A DNA stretch of 64,000 nucleotides from Tundrisphaera sp051175315 (GCF_051175315.1 NZ_CP195100.1:2666001-2730000); one strand, 5' to 3'; numbered from the stretch's first letter, positions 1-8,173 are shown. The notes: a model not told the origin generated them from the sequence alone. Numbers and translations are program-made.

Positions 1-584
1 CGGGGGGGATGGGGCCGGCCCTGGGCATGCTCGCCTGGATCTCCCTGTTCCTGGGCGTCCTGCTCCCCTACGATTTCCGGGGCGACATGGACCAGATGGA
101 GTTCCTCAAGACCCTGCCGATCCCCCCGGCGCGGCTGGCCCTGGGGCAGTTGCTCGCGCCGACGCTGATCGCCACCGCCGCGCAGGCGGTGGTCCTGCTG
201 GTGCTGCTGAGGATGGGGGGCACGCAGGGGCAGCCCGCGTGGGCTTGGGCGGCACTCGCCTTCCTCCCGCCCCTGAACCTGCTGCTGATGGCGGTCGAGA
301 ACCTCCTGTTCCTGTGGTATCCCTCGCGGCCGGCGGTCGGCCAGTTCGAGATCACGGCGATGGGCCGGCAGGTGCTGTTCCTGCTGGCCAAGCTCCTGGG
401 GGTGGGCGTCGGGGCGGGGACGGCGGCGGCAGTGGGGGCGGGGGCGTATGCCCTGTCCGGGGGGAGCCTGCCGGTCGCGCTGGCGGCGGGATGGGCCGTG
501 CTGGCTTGTGTGGCCCTGGCGATGGTCCCGTGGGTGGGCCGCGCGTTCGTCGGCTACGACGTGGCGAGCGACACGCCGGCCTGA
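1..584 (+). CDS. ABC-exporter-like membrane protein, 3' part
   Basis: The reading frame is open to the left edge, so the true start lies outside the window; the first ATG inside is at position 9. About 190 residues are visible. They are almost wholly hydrophobic, with at least four membrane segments, and a short polar loop containing a GDMDQMEFLKTLPIPPARL stretch. That loop (a 'LKxLPI' turn between two helices) resembles the permease halves of ABC-2/putative exporter families, in which the membrane subunit carries no ATPase motif. Nothing in the visible part identifies a substrate. It is followed 24 bases later by the lipoate-ligase-like gene on the same strand. The family assignment is an inference from composition and this loop and is only moderately secure. 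Confidence 0.6.
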   Translation, partial: GGMGPALGMLAWISLFLGVLLPYDFRGDMDQMEFLKTLPIPPARLALGQLLAPTLIATAAQAVVLLVLLRMGGTQGQPAWAWAALAFLPPLNLLLMAVENLLFLWYPSRPAVGQFEITAMGRQVLFLLAKLLGVGVGAGTAAAVGAGAYALSGGSLPVALAAGWAVLACVALAMVPWVGRAFVGYDVASDTPA

Positions 585-608
585 TTCGTCTCATGGAAGG
601 CTCGGTCG

Positions 609-1376
609 ATGCCGAAACAGGACAATGGGGGGGAGGCCGTCTGCCGCGTCCTGCCGCACGAGGTTGGGCATGGGCCCCGCCAGATGGCGCTGGATGAGGC
701 GTTGCTGGATGCGGTGGCCGCCGACCCGCGCGAGGCCGTGATCCGGACCTATTCCTGGTCGATCCCGACCCTCAGCCTCGGCTATTTCCAGACAATCGCC
801 GAGGCCGAGTCCGACCCGCGATGGGCCGGGGTCCCGATCGTCCGCCGGCCGACCGGGGGCGGAGCCCTCTGGCATGACCGGGAGGTGACGTATGCATTGG
901 TCGTCCCCGGCACCCATCCCTCGGCCCGGCCCAGCTCGGCCCTGTATCGCGCCGTGCACGAGGCGATCGCCGCCCGACTCCGCGATCGCGGCATCCCCGC
1001 GGCCCGTCGCGGGCCCGTCACTCCAACCGACGGGCCTCGCCCGTTCCTCTGCTTCACCGACCGGGATTCCGAGGACGTCGTCTGCTCCGGCGCCAAGATC
1101 GTCGGGAGCGCCCAGAGGCGTCGGGCCGGGGCTGTCCTCCAGCACGGCTCGCTCCTGCTGTCGCGGTCGCCGACGACCCCGGAATTGCCCGGACTGGCCG
1201 ACCTCGCCCCCGTCGATCCCGCCGAGTCGGGGTGGCGGGAGTTCCTCCTCCGGGCCCTGTCCGATGCCCTGGGGCTGCGATTCCGGGACGATGGCCTGCG
1301 TCCCGACGAGGCCGCGCGGGCGGCCCAGCTGGAGCGCGATGCCTACGGTCATCCCTCGTGGACTCGGCGTCGATGA
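609..1376 (+). CDS. lipoate-protein ligase A family protein (BPL/LPL domain)
   Basis: The 255-residue protein belongs to the biotin/lipoate ligase fold (LplA/LipM/LipL group), which attaches lipoate or octanoate to the lysine of lipoyl domains or transfers octanoate between carrier proteins. Visible signatures are the N-terminal MALDEALL helix, the RRPTGGGALWHD motif that shapes the acyl-binding pocket, and CSGAKIVGSAQRR, whose lysine contacts the acyl-AMP carbonyl in this family. The length fits a single catalytic domain without the LplA C-terminal accessory domain, which favours a LipM-like octanoyltransferase or short ligase over full-length LplA. The start ATG has GGAAGG about ten bases upstream. 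The upstream gene ends 24 bases before it, so co-transcription is plausible. Confidence 0.8.
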   Translation: MPKQDNGGEAVCRVLPHEVGHGPRQMALDEALLDAVAADPREAVIRTYSWSIPTLSLGYFQTIAEAESDPRWAGVPIVRRPTGGGALWHDREVTYALVVPGTHPSARPSSALYRAVHEAIAARLRDRGIPAARRGPVTPTDGPRPFLCFTDRDSEDVVCSGAKIVGSAQRRRAGAVLQHGSLLLSRSPTTPELPGLADLAPVDPAESGWREFLLRALSDALGLRFRDDGLRPDEAARAAQLERDAYGHPSWTRRR

Positions 1377-1595
1377 AGATCGATCCTTTCCCTTGAGCAT
1401 CGGCACGGTTATGATAATGTTGTCCCGTGCCTCGTGCCCGACGATGGATCATCTCGGACCCTCGATGATTCGATCCCCCTCGCTTCCTTCGGACTGATCA
1501 TTTCATCTCCCATGGCTCGGCGGTAGCCCTGCGCCGCCCGAGGTGTCTCCGAGAACCCGTCGACTGAATTGACCCCAAGGGTCGGGACTTCGCGC

Positions 1596-2498
1596 ATGAA
1601 AGCCCAGTTGGTGGTGGTCCAGGGGAAGCCCGAAGGGAAGACGATCCCGCTGGCGATCCCCATCTTCAAGATCGGCCGGGGCGATACCTGCCAGCTCCGG
1701 CCCAACAACGACCTGGTCAGCCGCGAGCACGCCGAGTTCCAGGTCGGTACCGATACCGTGATCGTCCGCGACCTGGGCAGCCGCAACGGCACCCAGGTCA
1801 ATGGCCGGACCTTGAACAAGGGGGAATCCTACACCCTCAAGAATGGCGACCTCGTCACCGTCGGCACCCTGACCTTCGCCCTCTCCATCACGGGGGTCGA
1901 GGCCAAGGCCGCCGCCCAGCCGAAGAAGCCCAAGTCGCTGGACGATGCCAGCCACGACGACATCGACTCCTGGCTCGTCTCCGACGCCGCCGGGACCCCG
2001 CCCGATCGGCCGTCGGGCGTCTACGATGGCGCCACCCTGACCCTGGCCACCTACAACGGCAAGGAGAAGGAGAAGGAGAAGGAGAAGGAGAAACCCAAGG
2101 CCGCCCCGGCCCCGGCCCCGGCCCCCGCCGCCAAGGCCCCCGCTTCGGCCCCGGCCCCCGCGCCGAAGGCCCCGACGCCCCCGCCCATCCCCGAACCGGT
2201 CGCCGAGGACGAGACGGTCGCCGATGACGAGACGGAAGCGGAGGACGAGATCCCCGGGATCGACGAGGTCGAGGAAGACGACGGCATCGAAGATCTCTCG
2301 GAGATGACCGCCTCGGACGATTCCGAAGCGGATGACATGCCCGAAGAATTTATCGACGAGTCCAACCCGTTCTACGTCGCCAAGAAGAAGGCGGAGGCCC
2401 CCGCCGCCACCTCGGCCGCCAAGGATGCCTCGCGGGATTCCAGCGACGTCGCCGGCGACATCCTCCGCAAGATGATGGAACGCAGGCGGGCCCGCTGA
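1596..2498 (+). CDS. FHA domain protein with acidic low-complexity tail
   Basis: A 300-residue cytoplasmic protein starting with MKAQLVVVQGKPEGK; the ATG at 1596 is chosen over a TTG at 1569 because it lies right at the edge of the FHA fold. Residues 1-95 form a forkhead-associated domain with the phosphothreonine-binding signatures GRGDTCQL, SREHAEF and GSRNGTQVNG. FHA domains read Ser/Thr phosphorylation, so a partner kinase elsewhere in the genome is expected. The remainder is low complexity: a short central segment, a KEKEKEKEKEK run, a Pro/Ala-rich linker, an acidic stretch of Asp/Glu (about residues 200-265) and a basic end with KMMERRRAR. No catalytic domain is visible, so it probably acts as an adaptor. 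It lies 95 bases upstream of the MoxR ATPase on the same strand. Confidence 0.9.
   Translation: MKAQLVVVQGKPEGKTIPLAIPIFKIGRGDTCQLRPNNDLVSREHAEFQVGTDTVIVRDLGSRNGTQVNGRTLNKGESYTLKNGDLVTVGTLTFALSITGVEAKAAAQPKKPKSLDDASHDDIDSWLVSDAAGTPPDRPSGVYDGATLTLATYNGKEKEKEKEKEKPKAAPAPAPAPAAKAPASAPAPAPKAPTPPPIPEPVAEDETVADDETEAEDEIPGIDEVEEDDGIEDLSEMTASDDSEADDMPEEFIDESNPFYVAKKKAEAPAATSAAKDASRDSSDVAGDILRKMMERRRAR
2061..2093 (+). repeat. (AAGGAG)n hexanucleotide run
   Basis: About five perfect AAGGAG units inside the FHA gene encode alternating Lys-Glu. A change of whole units would keep the frame and alter only linker length, so this is a plausible slippage site. Confidence 0.85.
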
Positions 2499-2593
2499 CC
2501 CCTCCCCGCGAACCGACCCCGGGGGATTTCGCGTCGGGTCCCCTCTACCCGACCGATAATCCCCGGTCCTGCCCTTCACCCTCCCCCCACCCC

Positions 2594-3595
2594 ATGACCG
2601 ACCTCGACCGTTCGACCCCGCCCCCTCCCCCCGGGGTGGCGCTCTCGGCCCTGCTGGAACGGCTCGAACGCGAAGTCATCGGCCAGCGCCCGCTCCTGGA
2701 GCGGCTGGTCATCGCGCTGCTGGCGGGCGGCCACGTCCTGATCGAGGGCGTCCCCGGCCTGGCAAAGACCCGGTCGGTCCGCGCCCTGGCCCGGGCGCTC
2801 GACCTCCCCTCGCGGCGGGTCCAGTTCACCCCGGACCTCCTCCCGTCGGACCTCACCGGCACGCAGATCTACCGGCCGAACACCGGCACGTTCGACGTCC
2901 GGCACGGGCCGATCGTCACCAACGTCCTGCTCGCCGACGAGATCAACCGCGCCCCGGCGAAGGTCCAGAGCGCCCTGCTGGAGGCGATGCAGGAGGGCCG
3001 CGTCACGGTGGGCGACCAGCCCGTGGACCTGCCCGACCCGTTCTGGGTCCTGGCCACCCAGAACCCGATCGAGCACGAGGGGACCTACCCCTTGCCCGAG
3101 GCCCAACTCGACCGCTTCCTGATGAAGCTCACGGTCGGCTACCCCGACCGCGACGCCGAGCTGGCGATGCTCGACCTCGCCGGCCCCGGCGCCGGGACCG
3201 GCCACGACGACGGCACGGCCGAGTCCCCCCCCTTGCTGGGCCCCGACGACATCCGCCGCCTGCGGGCCCAGGCCAGCGCCGTGCGCGTGGCCCCGGCGAT
3301 CAAGGAGTACGCCGTCGACCTCGTCCGCGCCACCCGCGACCCGTCCGCCTACGGCCTCGACCTCGTCCCGATGATCGAACTCGGCGCCAGCCCCCGAGCC
3401 TCGCTGGCGCTGGTCGCCGCGGCCCGCGCCCACGCCCTGCTGTCCGACCGGGACTACGTCACCCCCCACGACGTCAAGAGCCTGGCCCGCGACGTCCTCC
3501 GCCACCGCGTGGTCCCCAGCTACGAGGCCGACGCCGCCGGGCTCTCCCCCGACGCGATCATCGGCCGCATCCTCGACCAGATCCGCATCCCCTGA
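2594..3595 (+). CDS. MoxR-family AAA+ ATPase
   Basis: A 333-residue AAA+ ATPase of the MoxR group. The Walker A motif is GVPGLAKT, Walker B is LLADEINRAP, sensor 1 lies in ATQNPIEHEGTYPLPEAQ, and the C-terminal lid domain ends in EADAAGLSPDAIIGRILDQ. MoxR ATPases act as chaperones that remodel or load cofactors into partner proteins, usually with von Willebrand factor A or DUF58 partners encoded next door. No DUF58, BatA or transglutaminase gene follows here. Instead there is a minus-strand DUF1559 gene, and a decayed second copy of this gene's last codons appears at 5143-5253. The usual MoxR operon therefore seems to have been interrupted or rearranged at this point. The start ATG follows a C-rich leader with no clear ribosome-binding site. 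Confidence 0.92.
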   Translation: MTDLDRSTPPPPPGVALSALLERLEREVIGQRPLLERLVIALLAGGHVLIEGVPGLAKTRSVRALARALDLPSRRVQFTPDLLPSDLTGTQIYRPNTGTFDVRHGPIVTNVLLADEINRAPAKVQSALLEAMQEGRVTVGDQPVDLPDPFWVLATQNPIEHEGTYPLPEAQLDRFLMKLTVGYPDRDAELAMLDLAGPGAGTGHDDGTAESPPLLGPDDIRRLRAQASAVRVAPAIKEYAVDLVRATRDPSAYGLDLVPMIELGASPRASLALVAAARAHALLSDRDYVTPHDVKSLARDVLRHRVVPSYEADAAGLSPDAIIGRILDQIRIP

Positions 3596-3702
3596 GGAGG
3601 GACCGACCCCCGGTCGGGCTCGTTCGATCGGATCGGGATCCGCGCGATTTGCCGGCGGAATCCCCGGGGACGGGGCGGGCCGTCCCCGGGCGTGGTCCTC
3701 GC

Positions 3703-4650
3703 TCAGAACTGGTCGGCCGAGACGACCTCGCCCCCGGCCCGCGTCGAGAGGAAGCTGAAGATCTTCGGATTCACGGTTTCCTTGATGAACCGGACCGAGC
3801 CGTCGCAGAACAGGAAGTTGCACCCGCCCGGGTGCAGGCTCCAGAAGTCGTCCGCCCCGGCCCCCCGATAGTTCGGCACGTCCACCCAGGATTGGTCGGG
3901 CGATGGCCCCGTGTGCCCGAGCACCATGACGTTGGCGGTCTCGCAGTCCTGCACCTTCCACTTCGGGTGGGTGCAGACCCGGGAGGACGGGATGACGCCC
4001 ACCCAGGTCGCATCGGCGACGTTCCGCGACCGCTCGCCCGCCATCATCGTCGTGCTCGTGCCGTCGGCGATGTCGCGGACGCCGACCCGGCTGTTCCGGT
4101 AGAACACGCCGTTGTTCTGGGCCGGGAACTCCTCGACTTCGAGCTGGCCGGCCGAGGCGACATACTGGCCGGGCGAGAGGTCGGCCACCAGGGTCTTGCC
4201 CCCCGCGTCCTTGAGGACGACGGGGCCGCTCCCCCCGGCCGAGCTGGGGCAGAGGAAGGCGGAGAGGCTCATGGTGCGGACGGTCTGCGAGGCCGGGTCG
4301 GCGATGGGCCGGCCGAAGTTCGCGGCATGGTAGGCGGCGGATTGCTCCAGGGAACCCAGGAGCATCGTGCCCCACGCCCATCCGGGCCCGGTCTCCGGGC
4401 TGTCGGCATCGTTCGTCAGGGTGCCGGTGATGTAGCCGGGCGGGAAGGTGTCGTGGGTCGCGTGGTAGTTGTGCATCGCCAGGCCGATCTGCTTGAAGTT
4501 GTTCGAGCACTGGGCCCGGCGTGCCGCCTCCCTCGCCGACTGGACGGCGGGGATCAGGAGGGCGACGAGCACGCCGATGATGGCGATGACCACCAGCAGT
4601 TCGATGAGCGTGAAGGCTCGGGGATGACGGGGGCTCGCAGGATGTGGCAT
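3703..4650 (-). CDS. DUF1559 pseudopilin-like protein (copy 1)
   Basis: A 315-residue protein of the DUF1559 family, which is greatly expanded in planctomycetes. The N-terminus (residues 10-40) is a type IV pilin-like prepilin signal: RAFTLIELLVVIAIIGVL followed by a hydrophobic helix and IPAVQSAREAARR. Glu after FTLI corresponds to the Glu5 of pilins. The body contains the family hallmarks NNFKQIGLAMHNYH, DIADGTSTTMMAGE, and HPGGCNFLFCDGSVRFI, and it ends GGEVVSADQF. The start is placed at MPHPASPRHP just before the signal. It probably is exported and processed by a prepilin peptidase, with a role at the cell surface that remains unknown. The small secreted protein gene at 4755-5102 lies just upstream in the same direction. 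Confidence 0.93.
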   Translation of the reverse strand: MPHPASPRHPRAFTLIELLVVIAIIGVLVALLIPAVQSAREAARRAQCSNNFKQIGLAMHNYHATHDTFPPGYITGTLTNDADSPETGPGWAWGTMLLGSLEQSAAYHAANFGRPIADPASQTVRTMSLSAFLCPSSAGGSGPVVLKDAGGKTLVADLSPGQYVASAGQLEVEEFPAQNNGVFYRNSRVGVRDIADGTSTTMMAGERSRNVADATWVGVIPSSRVCTHPKWKVQDCETANVMVLGHTGPSPDQSWVDVPNYRGAGADDFWSLHPGGCNFLFCDGSVRFIKETVNPKIFSFLSTRAGGEVVSADQF

Positions 4651-4754
4651 GAGAAAGCTCCGGTTCGTGTGGGTCGCTCGGGACGCGGGATCAGCGGGAC
4701 GGCACGCATCCGGCGGGCGGATGCGCGTCGAGGGCCGAGATGGGCGAGCGACCT

Positions 4755-5102
4755 TCAGAACCGGAAGACCTGGAGCCAGGCGTGCCGCCGCCTGGGCGGT
4801 GCCTGGGGCCACCAGGCCCGTTCCCACAGACCTTCCTCGGCGGCCGGGGTGCGGACCGTGGAGGACGGAGGGGGCAGGAAGGAGAGGCCGGCGACGGGCG
4901 GGGCGTCCGCCTGTGGGCCGTGCGATGCGGTGAGCGTCCCGTCGCCGGAATCGTCGCCGACGGCGCCGTCGAGGGGTTCGACGTCGGCCGGCTCGAACAG
5001 GCCGGCGAGCGACCGCGACAGGTCCGACGCCGCCTCCGCCTGCCGGAGCGGCGTGCCCGTGATGGCGACGAGCAGCGCGATGAAGGACGCCCAATGACGC
5101 AT
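4755..5102 (-). CDS. small secreted protein of unknown function
   Basis: A 115-residue protein that I do not recognise. The start at MRHWASFIALLVAITG gives a clear signal peptide with a hydrophobic core and likely cleavage after QAEA. The mature part is short and low complexity: an acidic middle (EPADVEPLDGAVGDD) and a Pro/Trp-rich end containing WERAWWPQAPPRRRHAWLQ. Codon third positions are G/C-rich, like neighbouring genes, which supports real coding. It precedes the DUF1559 gene by 104 bases on the same strand, and the pair sits between moxR and a decayed copy of the moxR 3' end. Possible role: accessory to the DUF1559 product, by position only. Confidence 0.55.
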   Translation of the reverse strand: MRHWASFIALLVAITGTPLRQAEAASDLSRSLAGLFEPADVEPLDGAVGDDSGDGTLTASHGPQADAPPVAGLSFLPPPSSTVRTPAAEEGLWERAWWPQAPPRRRHAWLQVFRF

Positions 5103-5142
5103 GCCAGCCTCCCCCGACTGCTCATCTTCGGGCCCCGCCCCG

Positions 5143-5253
5143 CTCCGGTCAAGCCTGGCCCCCTGCGACGAGGCCGACGCCGCCGGCCTCTCCCCGGACA
5201 CCCTCATCGGCCGCATCCTCATCCAGAATCCATTCCTTCCTAACCTTTGTTAA
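5143..5253 (+). pseudogene. decayed duplicate of the moxR 3' end
   Basis: Read on the plus strand this stretch gives LRSSLAPCDEADAAGL then SPDTLIGRILIQNPFLP and a stop at 5251-5253. The intact MoxR protein ends LRHRVVPSYEADAAGL then SPDAIIGRILDQIRIP. At DNA level, 5167-5226 matches 3521-3580 with about eight differences in 60 bases. No start or earlier MoxR sequence is present, so this is a remnant only. It lies exactly where the sequence turns from GC-rich to AT-rich. Confidence 0.75.
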
Positions 5254-5459
5254 TACCGATGAAGCAGGTTAAGGACGCTATTTATAACTAGCTTACTTCC
5301 GGTTGAGTTAGATTCGGCTTTAATTGTGAGTTAGATGATACAACAGTCAAAACTTTCAGCAGCCTCACTGATTTCAGAACGCGATGAGTTTGACAAAAGG
5401 TCCCCGGTTTTGGGAAGATCTTCTCTAGTCGACGTGGATGACCAAGATGTGAGACTTGC
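5254..5459. other. AT-rich leader before the HNH-like gene
   Basis: No coding sequence is visible. The stretch presumably holds the promoter of the HNH-like gene: a TTGACA hexamer is present at 5390-5395, but no convincing -10 element follows at the usual spacing. Confidence 0.4.
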
Positions 5460-6479
5460 ATGCCCTATATGATGACAAAATCTCGAACCAATATACCGCC
5501 TATGATCGCAAGGGAATTACGACGAGAGGTTGGATTCGGATGCCCATTCAACGGCTGCCGCATTCCGTTCTTGGAGTATCATCATTTCGATCCGACTTGG
5601 AGCGAAGCTCAAAGTCACATCCAACAAGGGATGATCGCACTTTGCCCCAAACATCACCGGATGGCTGATCAAGGGCAAATCAGTAAGAAGCAGCTAAAAC
5701 TGCTGAAATGTCATCCGACCTCTGCTCTAGCCGTCCAAGACAAATTTGGGTGGATTCGGCCTGATCAGTTGATTAGGATCGGAGGCGTTTATTGTAATCC
5801 AAACCGATATGCCTTATTGTTGAATCCTGGAGTTGATAGGGAAATCATACAATTTGATGTTGGTAATGAGGAGATGTTGGAGACATCGTTTACGCTTCGA
5901 AATCATCAAGGCACTCTGATCGCGTCGATGTCCGCTAATTCGTTTTTGGCTTATCCTCAGAACCTCACTGACTTGCATGTGACAGCAAGTGGTTCTATGG
6001 TAAAGATTAAAACAAAGGGAGTGATTCGAAACGAAGATACTGTGCTAGATGCTGCTTTGAAACACCTGAACTTGGATGAGCTTAAAAAGTTAATCGACGA
6101 TGATTGGGACAATTTTCGAGACACAATTAAAAACAAGCGGCGAGGTGATGTTGATAAAATTGAGTATTCGCGGGTGAATTTGTATGCTGGTCCACCCACT
6201 CTCGATTTGACGGTTCAGGAACGTCCTGACGATGCACGGGAGTCTACACGCGAAAGCATTATTAGTTATGCAAGCAAATTGGTTGAAGCTAACGAAGGAA
6301 AGGTGCCTTTGTTGAGCGTCAACAAATTTCAGACATTCTATTCCCCTTTGAGCCCACCCCTGGTGGTAGACAAGGTGTTCTCATTTGGAACCATGATACG
6401 GGGGTCGGGAGCGTCAATAATTAAAGATAATGCTGACGCAGTGGCGATGCTGTCCGTTCGAGGCATCCCTACAGACTAA
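5460..6479 (+). CDS. HNH endonuclease-like protein
   Basis: A 339-residue protein with an HNH/zinc-finger nuclease signature near the N-terminus: GCPFNGC (Cys28, Cys33), EYHHFDP (His41, His42) and ALCPKHHRMAD (Cys62, His65, His66). The CxxxxC...HH...CxxHH spacing fits a zinc-bound beta-beta-alpha-metal nuclease that cuts DNA. The rest, about residues 85-339, is not recognised; it has no membrane segment or signal peptide and may be a target-recognition or regulatory domain. Codon usage is AT-rich and unlike neighbouring genes, which suggests horizontal transfer. The 3' end overlaps the convergent small gene by 11 bases. Homing, restriction or antiviral activity would all be consistent, and the sequence does not choose between them. 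The start is the first ATG of a PYMM cluster and has only a weak ribosome-binding site. Confidence 0.8.
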   Translation: MPYMMTKSRTNIPPMIARELRREVGFGCPFNGCRIPFLEYHHFDPTWSEAQSHIQQGMIALCPKHHRMADQGQISKKQLKLLKCHPTSALAVQDKFGWIRPDQLIRIGGVYCNPNRYALLLNPGVDREIIQFDVGNEEMLETSFTLRNHQGTLIASMSANSFLAYPQNLTDLHVTASGSMVKIKTKGVIRNEDTVLDAALKHLNLDELKKLIDDDWDNFRDTIKNKRRGDVDKIEYSRVNLYAGPPTLDLTVQERPDDARESTRESIISYASKLVEANEGKVPLLSVNKFQTFYSPLSPPLVVDKVFSFGTMIRGSGASIIKDNADAVAMLSVRGIPTD

Positions 6480-6750
6480 CGCCGAGTTCGTCTAGCCACC
6501 TGAGAAAGTCTTGCACTGCCATTAAGCCGTAACCTTGTTGGATCGCTTCGTCGTTCAGTAATTCTTGAGCAAATTTTGAGCAAACCATGTTTCTTTCCTG
6601 TTCCCCCAGTCCATTAAGGTAATTGCGTACAATTCGTCTAAGTTCCGCATCCGAGGATCCGGAATCTGTTGCTCCACTATCAAATGCCATTAGCGAGTCG
6701 ATCGCTTCGTTTATCGATAAACCTTTGAAATGAAATCCATTTTTTATCAT
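6469..6750 (-). CDS. small protein convergent with the HNH-like gene
   Basis: A 93-residue acidic, probably alpha-helical protein that I do not recognise. It has no signal peptide, membrane helix or metal motif. The start at MIKNGFHFKGLSINEAIDSL is followed by a serine/aspartate-rich stretch (FDSGATDSGSSDAELRR) and helices ending in FLRWLDELGVSL. Its AT-rich codons match the HNH-like gene, and the two genes are tail to tail with an 11-base overlap, so they probably arrived together. An accessory or inhibitory role towards the nuclease is possible, but that is a positional inference only. Confidence 0.6.
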   Translation of the reverse strand: MIKNGFHFKGLSINEAIDSLMAFDSGATDSGSSDAELRRIVRNYLNGLGEQERNMVCSKFAQELLNDEAIQQGYGLMAVQDFLRWLDELGVSL

Positions 6751-7086
6751 CTCAAATCTCCGGATTTGACGAATGGCGGGCCTGGGAAATATGGGACGCC
6801 TGCGGGGACTATACCATGCGGAATCGTGAGTGAGATCTGATTGCGACCAATTAAAAAGTTTTGGTCCTGGACTTGCGGGGGGGGGCTTCGAGCTATGAGC
6901 TCTCGGTGTTAGGAGAGTACCATTCAGGCCGTTGATGAACTTTTCATATGTGAATTGATCTGATAATATGGTGTTCGCGGGCTGATTGTTAGCGTGGCTT
7001 CTTCCGAGATCAAGGATAGTATTTCAAAACGCCCTCCTCCTCCGAAGGGAAATATCTCGGTAAATAAACCATTCTCGAGGGATTCG
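6751..7086. other. noncoding right part of the AT-rich island
   Basis: I see no supported gene here. A 60-codon minus-strand frame at 6924-7106 ends inside a transaldolase terminator stem and has no ribosome-binding site. A run of nine G residues occurs near 6880. The promoter of the small gene at 6469-6750 should lie at the left end of this stretch. Confidence 0.5.
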
Positions 7087-7133
7087 AAAACGGCCGGAGC
7101 CTCCACGCTGTGCGTCCGAGGCGGCTCCGGCCG
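7087..7133 (-). terminator. rho-independent terminator of the transaldolase gene
   Basis: A perfect 11-bp stem (CGGCCGGAGCC at 7091-7101 with GGCTCCGGCCG at 7123-7133) encloses a 21-base loop. On the minus strand it is followed directly by TTTTCG. It lies 75 bases after the transaldolase stop and marks the edge of the AT-rich island. Confidence 0.8.
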
Positions 7134-7207
7134 TCTGGCTTAGAGGCCATCGCTTACGTCGTTGACGTCGACAACGCGTTGGCGGCTTCGTCGACCTATA
7201 GCAAGGC

Positions 7208-8173
7208 TCAGACCTTCTCGTTCACGAGGGTCTTGGAGAAGGCTTCGAGCTTGCGGGCGTCGGCGTTGAACTGGCGGATGCCGTCGCTCAGCTTCTCGAC
7301 GGCCATGGCGTCCTCGTTGTGGAGCCAGCGGTAGGACTTCTCGTCCAGGTGGATCTGGTCGATGGACTCGGCCTTGGCCGTCTCGGGGGTGAGCCGGGGC
7401 GTCATCTCGCCTTCGGTCTGGCCGAGCTTTTCGAGCAGGTCGGGGCTGATCGTGAGCAGGTCGCAGCCGGCCAGGTGGGAGATCTGGTCGATGTTGCGGA
7501 AGCTCGCGCCCATGACCTGGGTCTGGTAGCCGAACTTCTTGTAATAGTTGTAGATCTTGGTGACCGACGCGACGCCGGGGTCCTGGTCGGGCTTGATCTC
7601 GGCGCCGGTGGACTTCTTGTACCAGTCGTAGATCCGGCCGACGAACGGCGAGATCAGCGTGACCTTGGCCTCGGCGCAGGCCACGGCCTGGGCGAAGCTG
7701 AACAGGAGGGTCAGGTTGCAGTGGATCCCGTCCCGCTCCAGCTTCTCGGCGGCCTTGATGCCTTCCCAGGTGCTGGCGATCTTGATCAGGATCCGGTTCC
7801 GGTCGATCCCGTGCTTCTCGTACATGCCGATCAGCTTGTGGGCCTTGGCCACCGTCGCCTCGGTGTCGAAGCTCAGCGACGAGTCGATCTCGGTGGAGAC
7901 GCGGCCCGGGACGATCTGGAGGATCTCGCGGCCGAAGGCGACCGACAGCCCGTCCATGAATTCCTCGGTCTGGGCCTTCTCGCTCCCGCCGATCTCGGCG
8001 GCGTCGCTCAGGGCCTGGCGGACGAGGTGGGCATAGTTCGACTTCTGGGCCGCCTTGAGGAGCAGCGAGGGATTCGTCGTGGCGTCCTGCGGCTTGTACT
8101 TGGCGATGGCTTCGATGTCGCCCGTGTCGGCCACCACGGTCGAGAACTTCTTGAGCGATTCCAGCAAGTTCAT
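7208..8173 (-). CDS. tal: transaldolase
   Basis: A 321-residue TalB-type transaldolase of the non-oxidative pentose phosphate pathway. It moves a dihydroxyacetone unit between sedoheptulose 7-phosphate and glyceraldehyde 3-phosphate in the cytoplasm. Residues that support this are the DATTNPSLLLKA motif near the N-terminus, the Schiff-base lysine in RILIKIASTWEG (Lys131, matching Lys132 of E. coli TalB), the SFDTEATVAKA helix, and SPFVGRIYDWYKK. Length is typical for the long TalB subfamily. It is followed by its own strong terminator, and upstream (higher coordinates) lies the unrelated PepSY gene, so it is probably transcribed alone. Confidence 0.96.
   Translation of the reverse strand: MNLLESLKKFSTVVADTGDIEAIAKYKPQDATTNPSLLLKAAQKSNYAHLVRQALSDAAEIGGSEKAQTEEFMDGLSVAFGREILQIVPGRVSTEIDSSLSFDTEATVAKAHKLIGMYEKHGIDRNRILIKIASTWEGIKAAEKLERDGIHCNLTLLFSFAQAVACAEAKVTLISPFVGRIYDWYKKSTGAEIKPDQDPGVASVTKIYNYYKKFGYQTQVMGASFRNIDQISHLAGCDLLTISPDLLEKLGQTEGEMTPRLTPETAKAESIDQIHLDEKSYRWLHNEDAMAVEKLSDGIRQFNADARKLEAFSKTLVNEKV

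Larger units (their letters stand above)
5236..7086. other. AT-rich genomic island
   Basis: From about 5236 the sequence becomes plainly AT-rich, with runs such as TTAATTGTGAGTTAGATGAT and codons ending in A or T. It returns to GC-rich sequence at the transaldolase terminator near 7090. The rest of the window is strongly GC-rich. Two genes lie inside (HNH-like and a small convergent one). The left edge coincides with the moxR remnant. No integrase, transposase, tRNA or clear terminal repeats are visible, so the mechanism of acquisition is not known. Confidence 0.8.

Noticed and set aside
1393..1420. Promoter-like TTGAGC and GATAAT/TAATGT pair before the FHA gene
   Set aside because: Spacing (14 or 16) and the -10 match are poor and the distance to the start is about 180 bases.
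5460..6750. Interpretation as a complete prophage or integrative element
   Set aside because: No integrase, transposase, att-like repeats or tRNA target is visible; only a nuclease-like and a small gene are present.
6924..7106. A 60-codon minus-strand frame in the AT-rich island
   Set aside because: It begins in the transaldolase terminator, has no ribosome-binding site and shows no recognisable protein features.
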